Below the pieces are notes generated by a model that was not told the DNA's origin, ran no database searches, and saw nothing but the letters and a program-made list of their open reading frames with translations. Positions 10,174 to 17,013 of a stretch of DNA of 20,671 nucleotides are shown here, in pieces. This DNA is from Mikrocytos mackini (Eukaryota > Endomyxa > Ascetosporea > Mikrocytida > Mikrocytiidae). The stretch is taken from assembly GCA_030180075.1 (NCBI GenBank), contig JASNJN010000429.1, positions 1-20,671 on the forward strand, read 5' to 3'. Position 1 is the stretch's first letter; every line of letters begins with the position of its first letter. Position numbers and translations under genes: made by a program.

Positions 10174-10521
10174 AGGACTTACGTTTCTTAATAAGGCTTC
10201 CCGACATGATGTTTTGGGAATTCTTGTACTCTATTAATTTGATCTTAACCGGTGCAATTATTTAAAACTACATTTGCGCATGGTAGGGGTCAGTTACCCA
10301 AACAGGACGTCTCATTTCTACGGATGTGGTAACAAAAGCTACGGAAGAAAAAATAAGCTGTTTGAAAAATACTTTATTTGCATGCAGTAAACATAAGCCT
10401 CAAAGAAAATATCAACTAGTCTTTTATTTTATTGTAGAAGAGTGCAGTCTGATGCCGAACAGATCTTGTGATTAGGAGATGAAACAGTAAGAACAATTAA
10501 AAGTTTCTTCGTTCTACTCTT

Positions 10522-10920
10522 TTCTTTTGGCTATATAGAGGCAACACTAAGCTAGGAGTTTCAGGAAAAGTTGTACAAATCGACGGAACTCCGATAACAC
10601 GGTACCATGGTGACCAAGGACGTACATCAGCTTCTAATACTATGCGAGTCATAGACGCGTGAATATCATTTGAAGAACATCCACATTAGAATTCTTGCCT
10701 AGTAAGGAGCACAGTTACGTGTTACCTTTTATAGTTTGCTGGATCGAAAGAGAAACTCTTGTTCATATTGACTCCTTGAACATTTATGATATCTTGTCTA
10801 AATATGAACGACAAGCATGTTAAGATCAACCATTCTAGAAACTTGGGTGATCCTGACCCGGGTTCGGTGAATTCCGTGTTCTGTAACGGATCGATTCCGT
10901 GGTTTGTTCCATCTTTAATT
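10522..10920 (+). pseudogene. Merlin/ISXO2-like DDE transposase, dead copy
   Basis: One frame (first base 10522) reads YRGNTKLGVSGKVVQIDGTP, then GDQGR, matching the conserved GxxVEIDExxxxxRKxxxGR start of the ISXO2-like catalytic domain. From 10801 the same frame reads KHVKINHSRNLGDPDPGSVN, matching the VNHSxNFxDPxTGxxTNxIEGxW block. Between them are stops, the first a TGA at about 10660, and the stretch that should hold the second Asp is scrambled. The first catalytic Asp is present; the acidic residue that follows it in active members (IDE) is Gly here. Terminal inverted repeats were not located. Confidence 0.65.
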
Positions 10921-11192
10921 TTTAATGGTTTAATCTTTAAAAATAAGATTTTTCAAATAAAATGAAAAGTAGGGATTGTTTGGGGACCAACAAAATGTTT
11001 TCAAAAATATCATGAGTAGTAAAAAACCCAAAAAATTAAAATTGTTGCGAAAATGTTCAAAAATGACATATGTTGAAGATCTGAGTCTCTATATAAAATA
11101 ATTTTCAAAATACTCACATGTAAGATTTCTGAACCGCATAATTTTTGAAAAGTTTGATGCAAAATATAGAAAAATGTAAAGTTAATTACCAA

Positions 11193-11738
11193 AGTAAACT
11201 CTGAAGGTTTGACCGGTTTTTGTCCCAAAATGCCTCGGACTGGCTAAGATTAGCACGACTAAGACAGCTAAATTTCTCTTTATATATTTTGGTAACAAAA
11301 TCTCAATTTGTTGCTCCCCCAAGGGGGGCCCTTGGTTTTATCATCCATCCAAAAATATCATACGAACCCTATTGATAATGTCTATTTTCATCTATAAAAC
11401 ATGAATAGTGAATTTTTAATATAAATAAAACCATGGGAAAACGTTTTAATAACAAAGTTCTATCAAATAATGGTGATAAACACAATTTTCAGGTATTTCA
11501 AAATTATTTTGTAATTTGACTAACATTACAATGTTGCCCATCTAAAGAGCTTAATAAAACAATGTATAAACGTTTGATTTGGGGTAAATTCAATATTTTC
11601 ATGATCCTGTATCATTTTCAGAGCCCCAGAAGCACTTAAACAGTAAAATATTTTTAATTAAATTGGACCAAACCCATAAAAATCGGCTAGGAATGGAGTG
11701 ATTGCGTCTTAAAATTGGCTAAACCTTCGTAGTTTACT
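11193..11738 (-). mobile_element. MITE copy B (same ~540-bp family as 3621-4158, inverted)
   Basis: The termini AGTAAACTCTGAAGGTTTG (left) and GGCTAAACCTTCGTAGTTTACT (right, to 11738) match those of copy A. The interior aligns in reverse orientation, including the CCCCCAAGGGGGGCCC palindrome near 11316, TGGGGTAAATTCAATATTTTC near 11580, and CAGAGCCCC. It is diverged from copy A by substitutions and small indels. No target duplication is apparent and no protein is encoded. Confidence 0.8.
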
Positions 11739-11893
11739 GTATTTATATACATTACGTTTGTAATATGATTAATCCCATAGGTATATGTTTAGATTCACAT
11801 TGGAAGCGATTAATAGGAAAGATATTTTGGTGTATTATTTACTCTAATAAATAACAAATGATTTCAGAGAGCAATAATTACAATAATAAATAA

Positions 11894-12459
11894 TTAACCC
11901 TTTGACTGCGATGAGGTGTGTATATGACACCTCACTACTTTGCCTCTGACTGCGGTAAGGTACGTATATAACACCTCACTACTTTGCCTCTGACTGCGGT
12001 GAGGTGCGTATATGACACCTCGCCCATTAATGTATAATTTTAAATATTTTAAGGTTTTCGCAGTTGTTTAACAGCTTTCAAGCAAATAATTATTCATTTG
12101 CCTTTATAACAATATTATACACAATATACTTGAAGATTTGGGAAATTGGACTCTCCTATTTGTTTTAAAATTGATTTTACATATTATATTTTATCAAACT
12201 ACTTAAATACAGATTTATTTAATTTAACAAACATATGGGTTGTTATTTATTTCATATTAAATATAAATCCAAAGTTAGGAATAAATAAAGTGTTGACAAA
12301 ATGAAGAAAAATTAAATTTTGAAAAATGAAAACTCAGGTAACACCATTTAAAAACTTATTCCTAAAGTGACACACAATACCTCTTTTAAAGTAATAAACC
12401 TCTACAATTTATAGTACTTAATAAAAATTCTTCGTATGCCCACGCAGTCAAAGGGTTAA
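11894..12459. mobile_element. piggyBac-type MITE, 558 bp, flanked by TTAA
   Basis: Perfect 13-bp terminal inverted repeats CCCTTTGACTGCG (11898-11910) and CGCAGTCAAAGGG (12443-12455) are flanked by TTAA on both sides (11894-11897, 12456-12459). A TTAA target and ends starting CCC are diagnostic of the piggyBac superfamily. The interior is AT-rich and non-coding, with a short tandem repeat near the left end. It ends about 100 bp before the small ORF at 12558 and about 310 bp before the GT60 gene, so it may sit in that gene's promoter region. Confidence 0.9.
11903..12019. repeat. 44-bp tandem repeat with hairpins, inside the piggyBac-type MITE
   Basis: TGACTGCG recurs at 11903, 11947 and 11991, giving two full 44-bp units and a partial third. 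The unit starts with the inner part of the transposon's own terminal repeat. Each unit also carries a GAGGTG...CACCTC-type inverted pair around GTATATGA (imperfect in the second unit), giving a small hairpin. Confidence 0.88.
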
Positions 12460-12557
12460 CTATTAATTTTGCGAAAATCGTTAATTCACAATTTTCTAAT
12501 ACACATGTTAGAAACAGCCTCTTTATCTTGATAGCTTGATAACAAAACGGCATAAAT

Positions 12558-12710
12558 ATGAGTTTAAATTTAAAAACTATTTTTCAATCTCTAAAACATA
12601 GCCCATTAATATTTACTGAATTCGCACAGAATGTTAGAATAATAATTTCCTTTGAAAACAACCAAATAGAATTTTCTTTGTCAAAAATTATTTTTAAAAG
12701 GAGTAAATAA
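12558..12710 (+). CDS. small hypothetical protein, 50 aa
   Basis: ATG at 12558 to TAA at 12708, with an in-frame stop upstream. The protein begins MSLNLKTIFQSLKHSPLIF and ends SKIIFKRSK, with mixed charged and hydrophobic content. I do not recognise it. It lies 61 bp upstream of the GT60 gene on the same strand and just right of the piggyBac-type MITE. It could be a small gene, an upstream ORF or chance. Confidence 0.25.
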   Translation: MSLNLKTIFQSLKHSPLIFTEFAQNVRIIISFENNQIEFSLSKIIFKRSK

Positions 12711-12771
12711 TTGAATGGAAAGTATTAAAAATTTTTTTATTCAATAATATTTTTGATATCATCCAACCAAA

Positions 12772-13884
12772 ATGTTATTCAATTTTATTTTGCCAATCCT
12801 CTTGACAACAGCACACTGTGTGTTCAACCGTCAAAATGCAGATTTATCCTCAATTATGGTTGTGTTTGCGAATTATAGAGACGTTTATTGCTACAAGACA
12901 CTACACAATTTATTTATCAAGGCACACAACCCTGCGCGTATTTTCGTGGCATTGACACAAGAGTTAACATTTGGTGACGACAATTGTTTTACTGAAGCTT
13001 TGTCCGAGCCCTACATATCTCAACAAGAGAAGAACTGGCTTCTTAACAATGTAAAGGTCATAACGAAGCCCTTAAAAGCATCAAAAGGACTGCACCTCAA
13101 TGTTTACATTTCACAGATGTTCATTGGGTCCCACGGCTTTGCTCTGAAGATAGACACGCATTCCGATTTTAAATTTTTTTATGACAAAGAACTAATCGAA
13201 CTTTACAACCGTGTGGGAGACCAAAAGGCAGTCTTCAGCGGATTCTCTTTACCTATTCAGTACCAATACTACCCCCGAAAAGCTAGCGGGCTACCTCAGT
13301 TCACTGGGAATATTTGCTTTGTTCGAGTTTGGAGAAACGGTGTACTTCTGATCCACTCGTACGACATTATAAATCCCAGCCTATTCAGGTGTTTTTCCAA
13401 GAAGGGTTATTGCAAGGGTGTGTTTGTGACGGGCGCCTTCCAGTTCGGGCGCGCCCAGTTTATGAAAGATGTCATGTACGACAAACACATGGACTTCTTA
13501 TTCTTCGGAGAAGAAACCTTATACACGCTGCGTCTGTTCACACACGGGTACAATGTGTACATACCAACCGAGACGTACGTTTTCCACAAGCAGGAGTTCA
13601 ACAAGCTCAGAAGGTTCAAGTTTTATACGCCCAAGCCATTTGATGTTACGTCGTACAATGCAAGCATAGAAAGATACAGATACTTAATGGGGCTGAATTA
13701 CAACAGAAAGAAAGCTAATATGAAGGAAGTTGATAGGTTTGGATTAGGGAAGAAAAGAAGTTTGCAAGAATGGTACGAATATATTGGGCTGCCCACTTTC
13801 CAGAAATTCTTTTTTAATATTCAAATGCTGGACTACTTCTTTAGGGAACCGTGTGTTATGTTCAGAAAACATAACAACGAATAA
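12772..13884 (+). CDS. GT60-family polypeptide GlcNAc-transferase (Skp1/mucin type)
   Basis: A 370-residue protein. Residues 1-18 form a hydrophobic signal peptide or anchor (MLFNFILPILLTTAHC). IFVALTQE follows at about 57-64, then the DxH metal/UDP-sugar motif in FALKIDTHSDF (123-133; D128, H130), where the family usually has QIDSHMRF. The C-terminal hallmark is at about 220-272: TGAFQFGRAQFMKDVMYD, DFLFFGEE (246-248 GEE), LRLFTHGYNVYIPT and VFH. This order is that of the GT60/GlcNAc family, which transfers GlcNAc from UDP-GlcNAc to hydroxyproline of Skp1 in Dictyostelium or to Thr of mucins in trypanosomes. The N-terminal leader points to the secretory pathway, so secreted proteins are the likelier substrate (inference). 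Codon use is richer in GC than the flanks, indicating a maintained gene. The ATG follows ATCCAACCAAA. Confidence 0.85.
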   Translation: MLFNFILPILLTTAHCVFNRQNADLSSIMVVFANYRDVYCYKTLHNLFIKAHNPARIFVALTQELTFGDDNCFTEALSEPYISQQEKNWLLNNVKVITKPLKASKGLHLNVYISQMFIGSHGFALKIDTHSDFKFFYDKELIELYNRVGDQKAVFSGFSLPIQYQYYPRKASGLPQFTGNICFVRVWRNGVLLIHSYDIINPSLFRCFSKKGYCKGVFVTGAFQFGRAQFMKDVMYDKHMDFLFFGEETLYTLRLFTHGYNVYIPTETYVFHKQEFNKLRRFKFYTPKPFDVTSYNASIERYRYLMGLNYNRKKANMKEVDRFGLGKKRSLQEWYEYIGLPTFQKFFFNIQMLDYFFREPCVMFRKHNNE

Positions 13885-14198
13885 ATAAGATATGGATATA
13901 CATCAAACATCAAACCAATATGCGATACTTTACCAATCCATCCATAAATAAACAAGTTGTAATATCGAATATATATTGCATTCTTTAACACTCTATAAAT
14001 GTTATCATAATTATTTTTATAATTATTTTTAATGGTTTCTTTATACGATAAAGTGTTATTCAATTAAGTGGAATATAAACAGTTATTTTCATATAAATCA
14101 AGTATCTGTTTGTCTTGTACAGTGATACTCAATATGAATAAACAAATTTCTGAGTGTTGATTGATTATTGTACGATATAAAGAGATCCTGTGATTAAT
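13885..14198. other. intergenic, AT-rich
   Basis: This is the 3' side of the GT60 gene. ATAAATAAG-type tails and AATAAA-like strings occur (near 13883 and 14137), but AT-richness makes them weak evidence for polyadenylation signals. No gene is seen. Confidence 0.4.
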
Positions 14199-14354
14199 AT
14201 GATATTTTCAAGTTTTTCATGCTTGAAGATGAATAAATTACTCCAAATTAAGTCTGTTGGGCTGTTGCTTCCCACCATACAAGTACCGGGATTTATAGCT
14301 ATGGCTAGTATCGTAAGATTGAAAGAATTCGCGTTTAATTGTTTTGAAAAGTAA
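14199..14354 (+). CDS. small hypothetical protein, 51 aa (41 aa from second ATG)
   Basis: ATG at 14199 (alternative ATG 14229) to TAA at 14352. It reads MNKLLQIKSVGLLLPTIQVP then GFIAMASIVRLKEF from the second ATG, with better protein-like composition than its surroundings. The stop lies 38 bp before the DENR-like start. No family is recognised. It may be a small gene, an upstream ORF or chance. Confidence 0.22.
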   Translation: MIFSSFSCLKMNKLLQIKSVGLLLPTIQVPGFIAMASIVRLKEFAFNCFEK

Positions 14355-14392
14355 ATTTCTCAGATTACAAAGAAACATTGAAACTTACACAA

Positions 14393-14777
14393 ATGGCATT
14401 AATCACCGTTGCATATTGCACAAGTATTTTATTTTAAAGATTGTACATTCCCAGAGGAATATTGCAAACTTTTTGAGTGTCCAAAACAAAAAACCAAAGA
14501 ACAGGGTGTTCCAAAGCGAACAAAGCTTCGTATAGTCAAGAGAAAAAAGAAAGGACACGATTTTAAGGAGATATTTGGACTCATTGAGACCCCACAGGTG
14601 CAGGAATTCGGAGAAAAGAAGTTGTTGGGCATTTTGAAGAAGCACTTCGCTTGTTCGGTCAAGATTAACCTCGATCCAAACGTAAAACAAAAAGTGCTAA
14701 CTATCCAAGGTGTGTTTGAGAACCTGGAAATAACAGCGTATCTGAGCGAGATAATGGAGCATAAGTTCTACAATTGA
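14393..14777 (+). CDS. TMA22: DENR/Tma22-like translation factor, two exons split by a 16-nt intron
   Basis: Exons 14393-14423 and 14440-14777 give 122 residues. Read straight through, the ATG frame stops at codon 15 and the conserved downstream frame has only a TTG start. Removing 16 nt yields MALITVAYCTNCTFPEEYC, the exact YCxxCxxPxEYC zinc motif that opens DENR/Tma22 proteins; C24 may be the fourth ligand, at a shortened spacing. The rest is a SUI1 domain (about 43-118): LRIVKRKKKGHDF, FGLIETPQVQEFGEKKLLG, KHFACSVKINLD and VLTIQGVFENLEI. DENR pairs with MCT-1/Tma20 to recycle 40S subunits and support reinitiation in the cytoplasm. At 122 aa it lacks most of the linker between zinc finger and SUI1 found in relatives (about 200 aa). 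Its stop is 12 nt from that of the convergent ArfGAP. Confidence 0.8.
14424..14439 (+). other. 16-nt GT-AG intron in the DENR-like gene
   Basis: GTATTTTATTTTAAAG interrupts codon 11 (phase 1: ACA A / AT TGT). Its removal clears a TAA stop, joins two frames and restores motif spacing exactly. It lies near the gene's 5' end, as microsporidian introns usually do, and is almost identical to the ArfGAP intron at 15196-15211. There is room only for a donor GTATTT and a fused branch/acceptor TTTTAAAG. A deletion-type sequence error is unlikely to create GT-AG ends. Confidence 0.75.
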
Positions 14778-14789
14778 ATTATTAGATAG

Positions 14790-15355
14790 TTACTTGAACG
14801 GGTCCCAGTCGTCTTCCTCTTCGCTGGGCTCGTTTTTGTTCTTATTAATTAAATCAAAAAATACATCTGTGCTTTTAGTCTTTTCGGGCTTCTTCTGTTT
14901 GTTTAGAATCTTTTCTGTTTCGGAGTCGGAGTCCGTGTCAACTGTATGCTTCAACGCCTCGAGTTCCTGTATCTTCTTGTCCACAAGCTCCTTTTCACTT
15001 TCTATAAACACTTTGTAAATGTATTTCTTTATGTCGTTAGGCCGAGAGATCTTCGGGGTGTCATCTATGCTGAACTTGCCTGTTAGGTACTTCTCTGCGG
15101 CTTTAATGTTTCCTCCCTTCTTCATGATATCGTCAATTTGTTCGTCAGGTATGATATTCATTGTGAGTGACTTTACAACAAGTCCTAGGCTTCTGCTTTA
15201 AAAGTAAATACTGCATTCCTGCGCATTCTTTGCACACAAATGTTAAATAATTTGTACAGATATACTGAGGAATCTTTGAAGGTAAATACAGGTGTTTTGC
15301 AAATAAAGCATGTCTTATTTCCCTTCTGGAATGAGAATTTTCGTAGTTTGTCCAT
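14790..15355 (-). CDS. ArfGAP, three exons split by two 16-nt intervening sequences
   Basis: Exons 15355-15258, 15241-15212 and 15195-14790 give 177 residues. ATG at 15355 has an in-frame TAA two codons upstream. Exon 1 reads KFSFQKGNKTCFICKTPVF; exon 2 carries FVCKECAG; exon 3 starts at RSLGLVVKSLTM and continues DDIMKKGGNIKAAEKYL. After splicing the zinc finger is C16-x2-C19-x16-C36-x2-C39, the canonical ArfGAP spacing, and AGMHRSLG supplies the catalytic arginine finger (R of HRSLG). The loop after LG is three residues shorter than usual. The C-terminal tail is acidic (SEEEDDWDPF), perhaps a trafficking motif. ArfGAPs trigger GTP hydrolysis on Arf to uncoat COPI vesicles at the Golgi. Without splicing only a 123-aa C-terminal frame from 15161 remains. 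Confidence 0.8.
15196..15211 (-). other. 16-nt GT-AG intron (second) in the ArfGAP gene
   Basis: On the minus strand GTATTTACTTTTAAAG splits the codon for the His of HRSLG (CA / C AGA). It differs from the DENR intron at only two internal positions. Its removal moves the reading frame from FVCKECAGM to RSLGLVVKS with no residue lost or gained against the family. Confidence 0.75.
15242..15257 (-). other. 16-nt GT...AC intervening sequence (first) in the ArfGAP gene
   Basis: On the minus strand GTACAAATTATTTAAC separates SSVY-CT from A-TTTGTGTGC. Removing it gives SSVYLFVCKEC and the exact 16-residue spacing between zinc-ligand pairs. It begins GT but ends AC, and no AG lies in range that would keep FVCKEC. 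It shares the length and the TTATTTAA core of the other two. Other 16-nt placements, such as starting at GTATATCT, also fix the frame but fit the family less well (SYLTFVC). Confidence 0.5.
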
Positions 15356-15615
15356 ATGAATTTAAATTTTCAAAATTTATTGAAACCTTTTTGTATTTTA
15401 TGGGCTACAGAAGGGTGTTTAACTTGCAATATTAAATGTAATTGGTGTTAGTGGTATATTTCAAAAATTACTGCTAACTGTATCTCCGTCTAATCCATTT
15501 ACAAATTGAATTTCATATTAAGGACGACAACAAAGCAAAAAATAGTGGTTTTTTAATACAAAAGCTAAGTACTGAATTCAATGTGTTTAAAAACTTAAAT
15601 CGTATATTTACCCAG
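15356..15615. other. intergenic between ArfGAP and membrane protein gene
   Basis: 260 bp of AT-rich sequence hold the ArfGAP promoter side. No motif can be singled out with confidence. Confidence 0.4.
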
Positions 15616-16818
15616 TCAATGCGTTAAATCAAACGCGCTCATATTCGAAAATAACACTAAGCATTCATCCTCTGTCTTTTTGAGTCCTTTAATAAATTCT
15701 TCGCTTGTAACAAAATTATCCATTTCATCGGTTTTAATTTCATCAAATATTTTAAACACATTTTTGCATCCTTCCTTTATATCAACGAGCGTTCCATGCA
15801 CTAAATTTAACTCATCTACTATAACTTCTTTGTCTTCATCCTCTTCGGAGTTCGGGAAGTAAAATTTCTTCACATCTTTCTTAAACCCTACGACGAACCC
15901 ACTTTCATCTAAAGTGAAAACTGTGAAATAAATCAAGAAAGAATTTATAGCTAAAAACTCTCTTAATTCTTTTATTCCTTTGAAAACGTACTCGAGTTTG
16001 TCATAATCTTTTAATAAGTTATCGTATTCCTTCGCGTTCTTTTTAACAAACGTGTTGTTGAATAACTTTTTGTAGATGAAGATAAACTTCGAGAGGTAAC
16101 CTTTCGTGTGTTTGTTGTTCTTTATTTCTGTTAATAAGTCATTTGTCTTGTGCTCGAACTTTGTTAAGAAATCATTAAAAAGCCCAAGTGATTCTCCCCG
16201 TGTACTTGTCTGTAAAAAAAGATTCAAAAAGAAGGTGTATTCTGAATTGAGATTTAGATTGTCGTTGCTTTCAAAACAGGATACTATAAATTCGCTTCTT
16301 AAGGTTTCCAGAACTTGGTTTAGAAGGTCCGCAAATTTAAAAACTATCTCTGTTATGTTTGTATAAAAAGAAGGCTGTGATCTAGAATGTAGGTCTGAGA
16401 TGTAGTTGCTAATCTCGTCCATAGGATGAAAAAGCAAACATATAGAATCGCATATCTTTTCGTATGTTCTTTTGTTGTCTGCCCATGATTGTGGCCCGAG
16501 TAATTCTGTCCCTGGTACAATTTCTGAACTATAAATCTCTATAACCCGGGTCATTGATCTTAGAACATCTGCGATACCTATGTCACTGTGGTCAGTTATA
16601 ACTACAATAGTCTTCTGAGAGACTGGGGGTTCAGTCTCTGGTACTGGGGTATATTCTTGTTTTTTGGATTGAAAAATTTTTTCTTTTAGCAGAAATATTA
16701 AAACAACTGTTATAATCATAGAAAGTACTAAAGAGGCCATCACTGTTTTGCGGTAATTATGTTTGTTTTGTTTGGAAGATTTTGGCTTTTGTGTGGTGTT
16801 GATTTGTTGAAACTTCAT
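15616..16818 (-). CDS. hypothetical single-pass membrane protein, 400 aa
   Basis: ATG at 16818, stop at 15616. A basic N-terminus of about 25 residues (QKPKSSKQNKHNYRK) is followed by one hydrophobic segment, ASLVLSMIITVVLIFLL (about 28-44). This predicts a type II membrane protein with a large lumenal or extracellular C-terminal domain. A short Pro/Thr-rich stalk (YTPVPETEPPVSQK) leads into a mainly helical domain, rich in Phe, Leu, Lys and Glu, with few cysteines. An acidic patch (NSEEDEDKEV) lies at about 323-332. I do not recognise the family; lineage-specific membrane proteins of this form are common in microsporidia. It is divergent from the Qa-SNARE gene across 195 bp, which must hold both promoters. 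The full-length frame and balanced composition indicate a real gene. Confidence 0.8.
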   Translation of the reverse strand: MKFQQINTTQKPKSSKQNKHNYRKTVMASLVLSMIITVVLIFLLKEKIFQSKKQEYTPVPETEPPVSQKTIVVITDHSDIGIADVLRSMTRVIEIYSSEIVPGTELLGPQSWADNKRTYEKICDSICLLFHPMDEISNYISDLHSRSQPSFYTNITEIVFKFADLLNQVLETLRSEFIVSCFESNDNLNLNSEYTFFLNLFLQTSTRGESLGLFNDFLTKFEHKTNDLLTEIKNNKHTKGYLSKFIFIYKKLFNNTFVKKNAKEYDNLLKDYDKLEYVFKGIKELREFLAINSFLIYFTVFTLDESGFVVGFKKDVKKFYFPNSEEDEDKEVIVDELNLVHGTLVDIKEGCKNVFKIFDEIKTDEMDNFVTSEEFIKGLKKTEDECLVLFSNMSAFDLTH

Positions 16819-17013
16819 ATTTTGATAAAATTTAAAATTCGGAAAAATTAATCTATGATATGAGCATCAAAAGTTACTAATTTTAACAATTTTGATGGTT
16901 ATCTATTAGAGTCTGTAGTGAAGGTTCATATATGGATTAGACAACCCCTTGAACAGTTTTGTAAAATTTGCAATTTTGGGTTTTTCAAATTTAACTTTTA
17001 GTTTTCTGACTAC

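Noticed and set aside
11010-11228. 72-aa minus-strand open frame
   Set aside because: It runs into the terminal repeat of MITE copy B and has low-complexity hydrophobic composition.
14283-14298. Another 16-nt GT...AG segment (GTACCGGGATTTATAG) in the small ORF at 14199
   Set aside because: Removing it leads quickly to a stop and restores no conserved motif; it lacks the TTTTAAAG end. Considered coincidence.
14409-14777. DENR-like gene starting at a TTG at 14409 without an intron
   Set aside because: A non-ATG start is improbable in this nuclear genome and would lose the first Cys pair of the zinc motif, which is present just upstream in another frame and restored by the 16-nt intron.
14790-15161. 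Stand-alone 123-aa gene starting at the Met at 15161
   Set aside because: That Met is internal to the ArfGAP domain (SLTMN). The zinc finger and arginine finger are encoded directly upstream in shifted frames.
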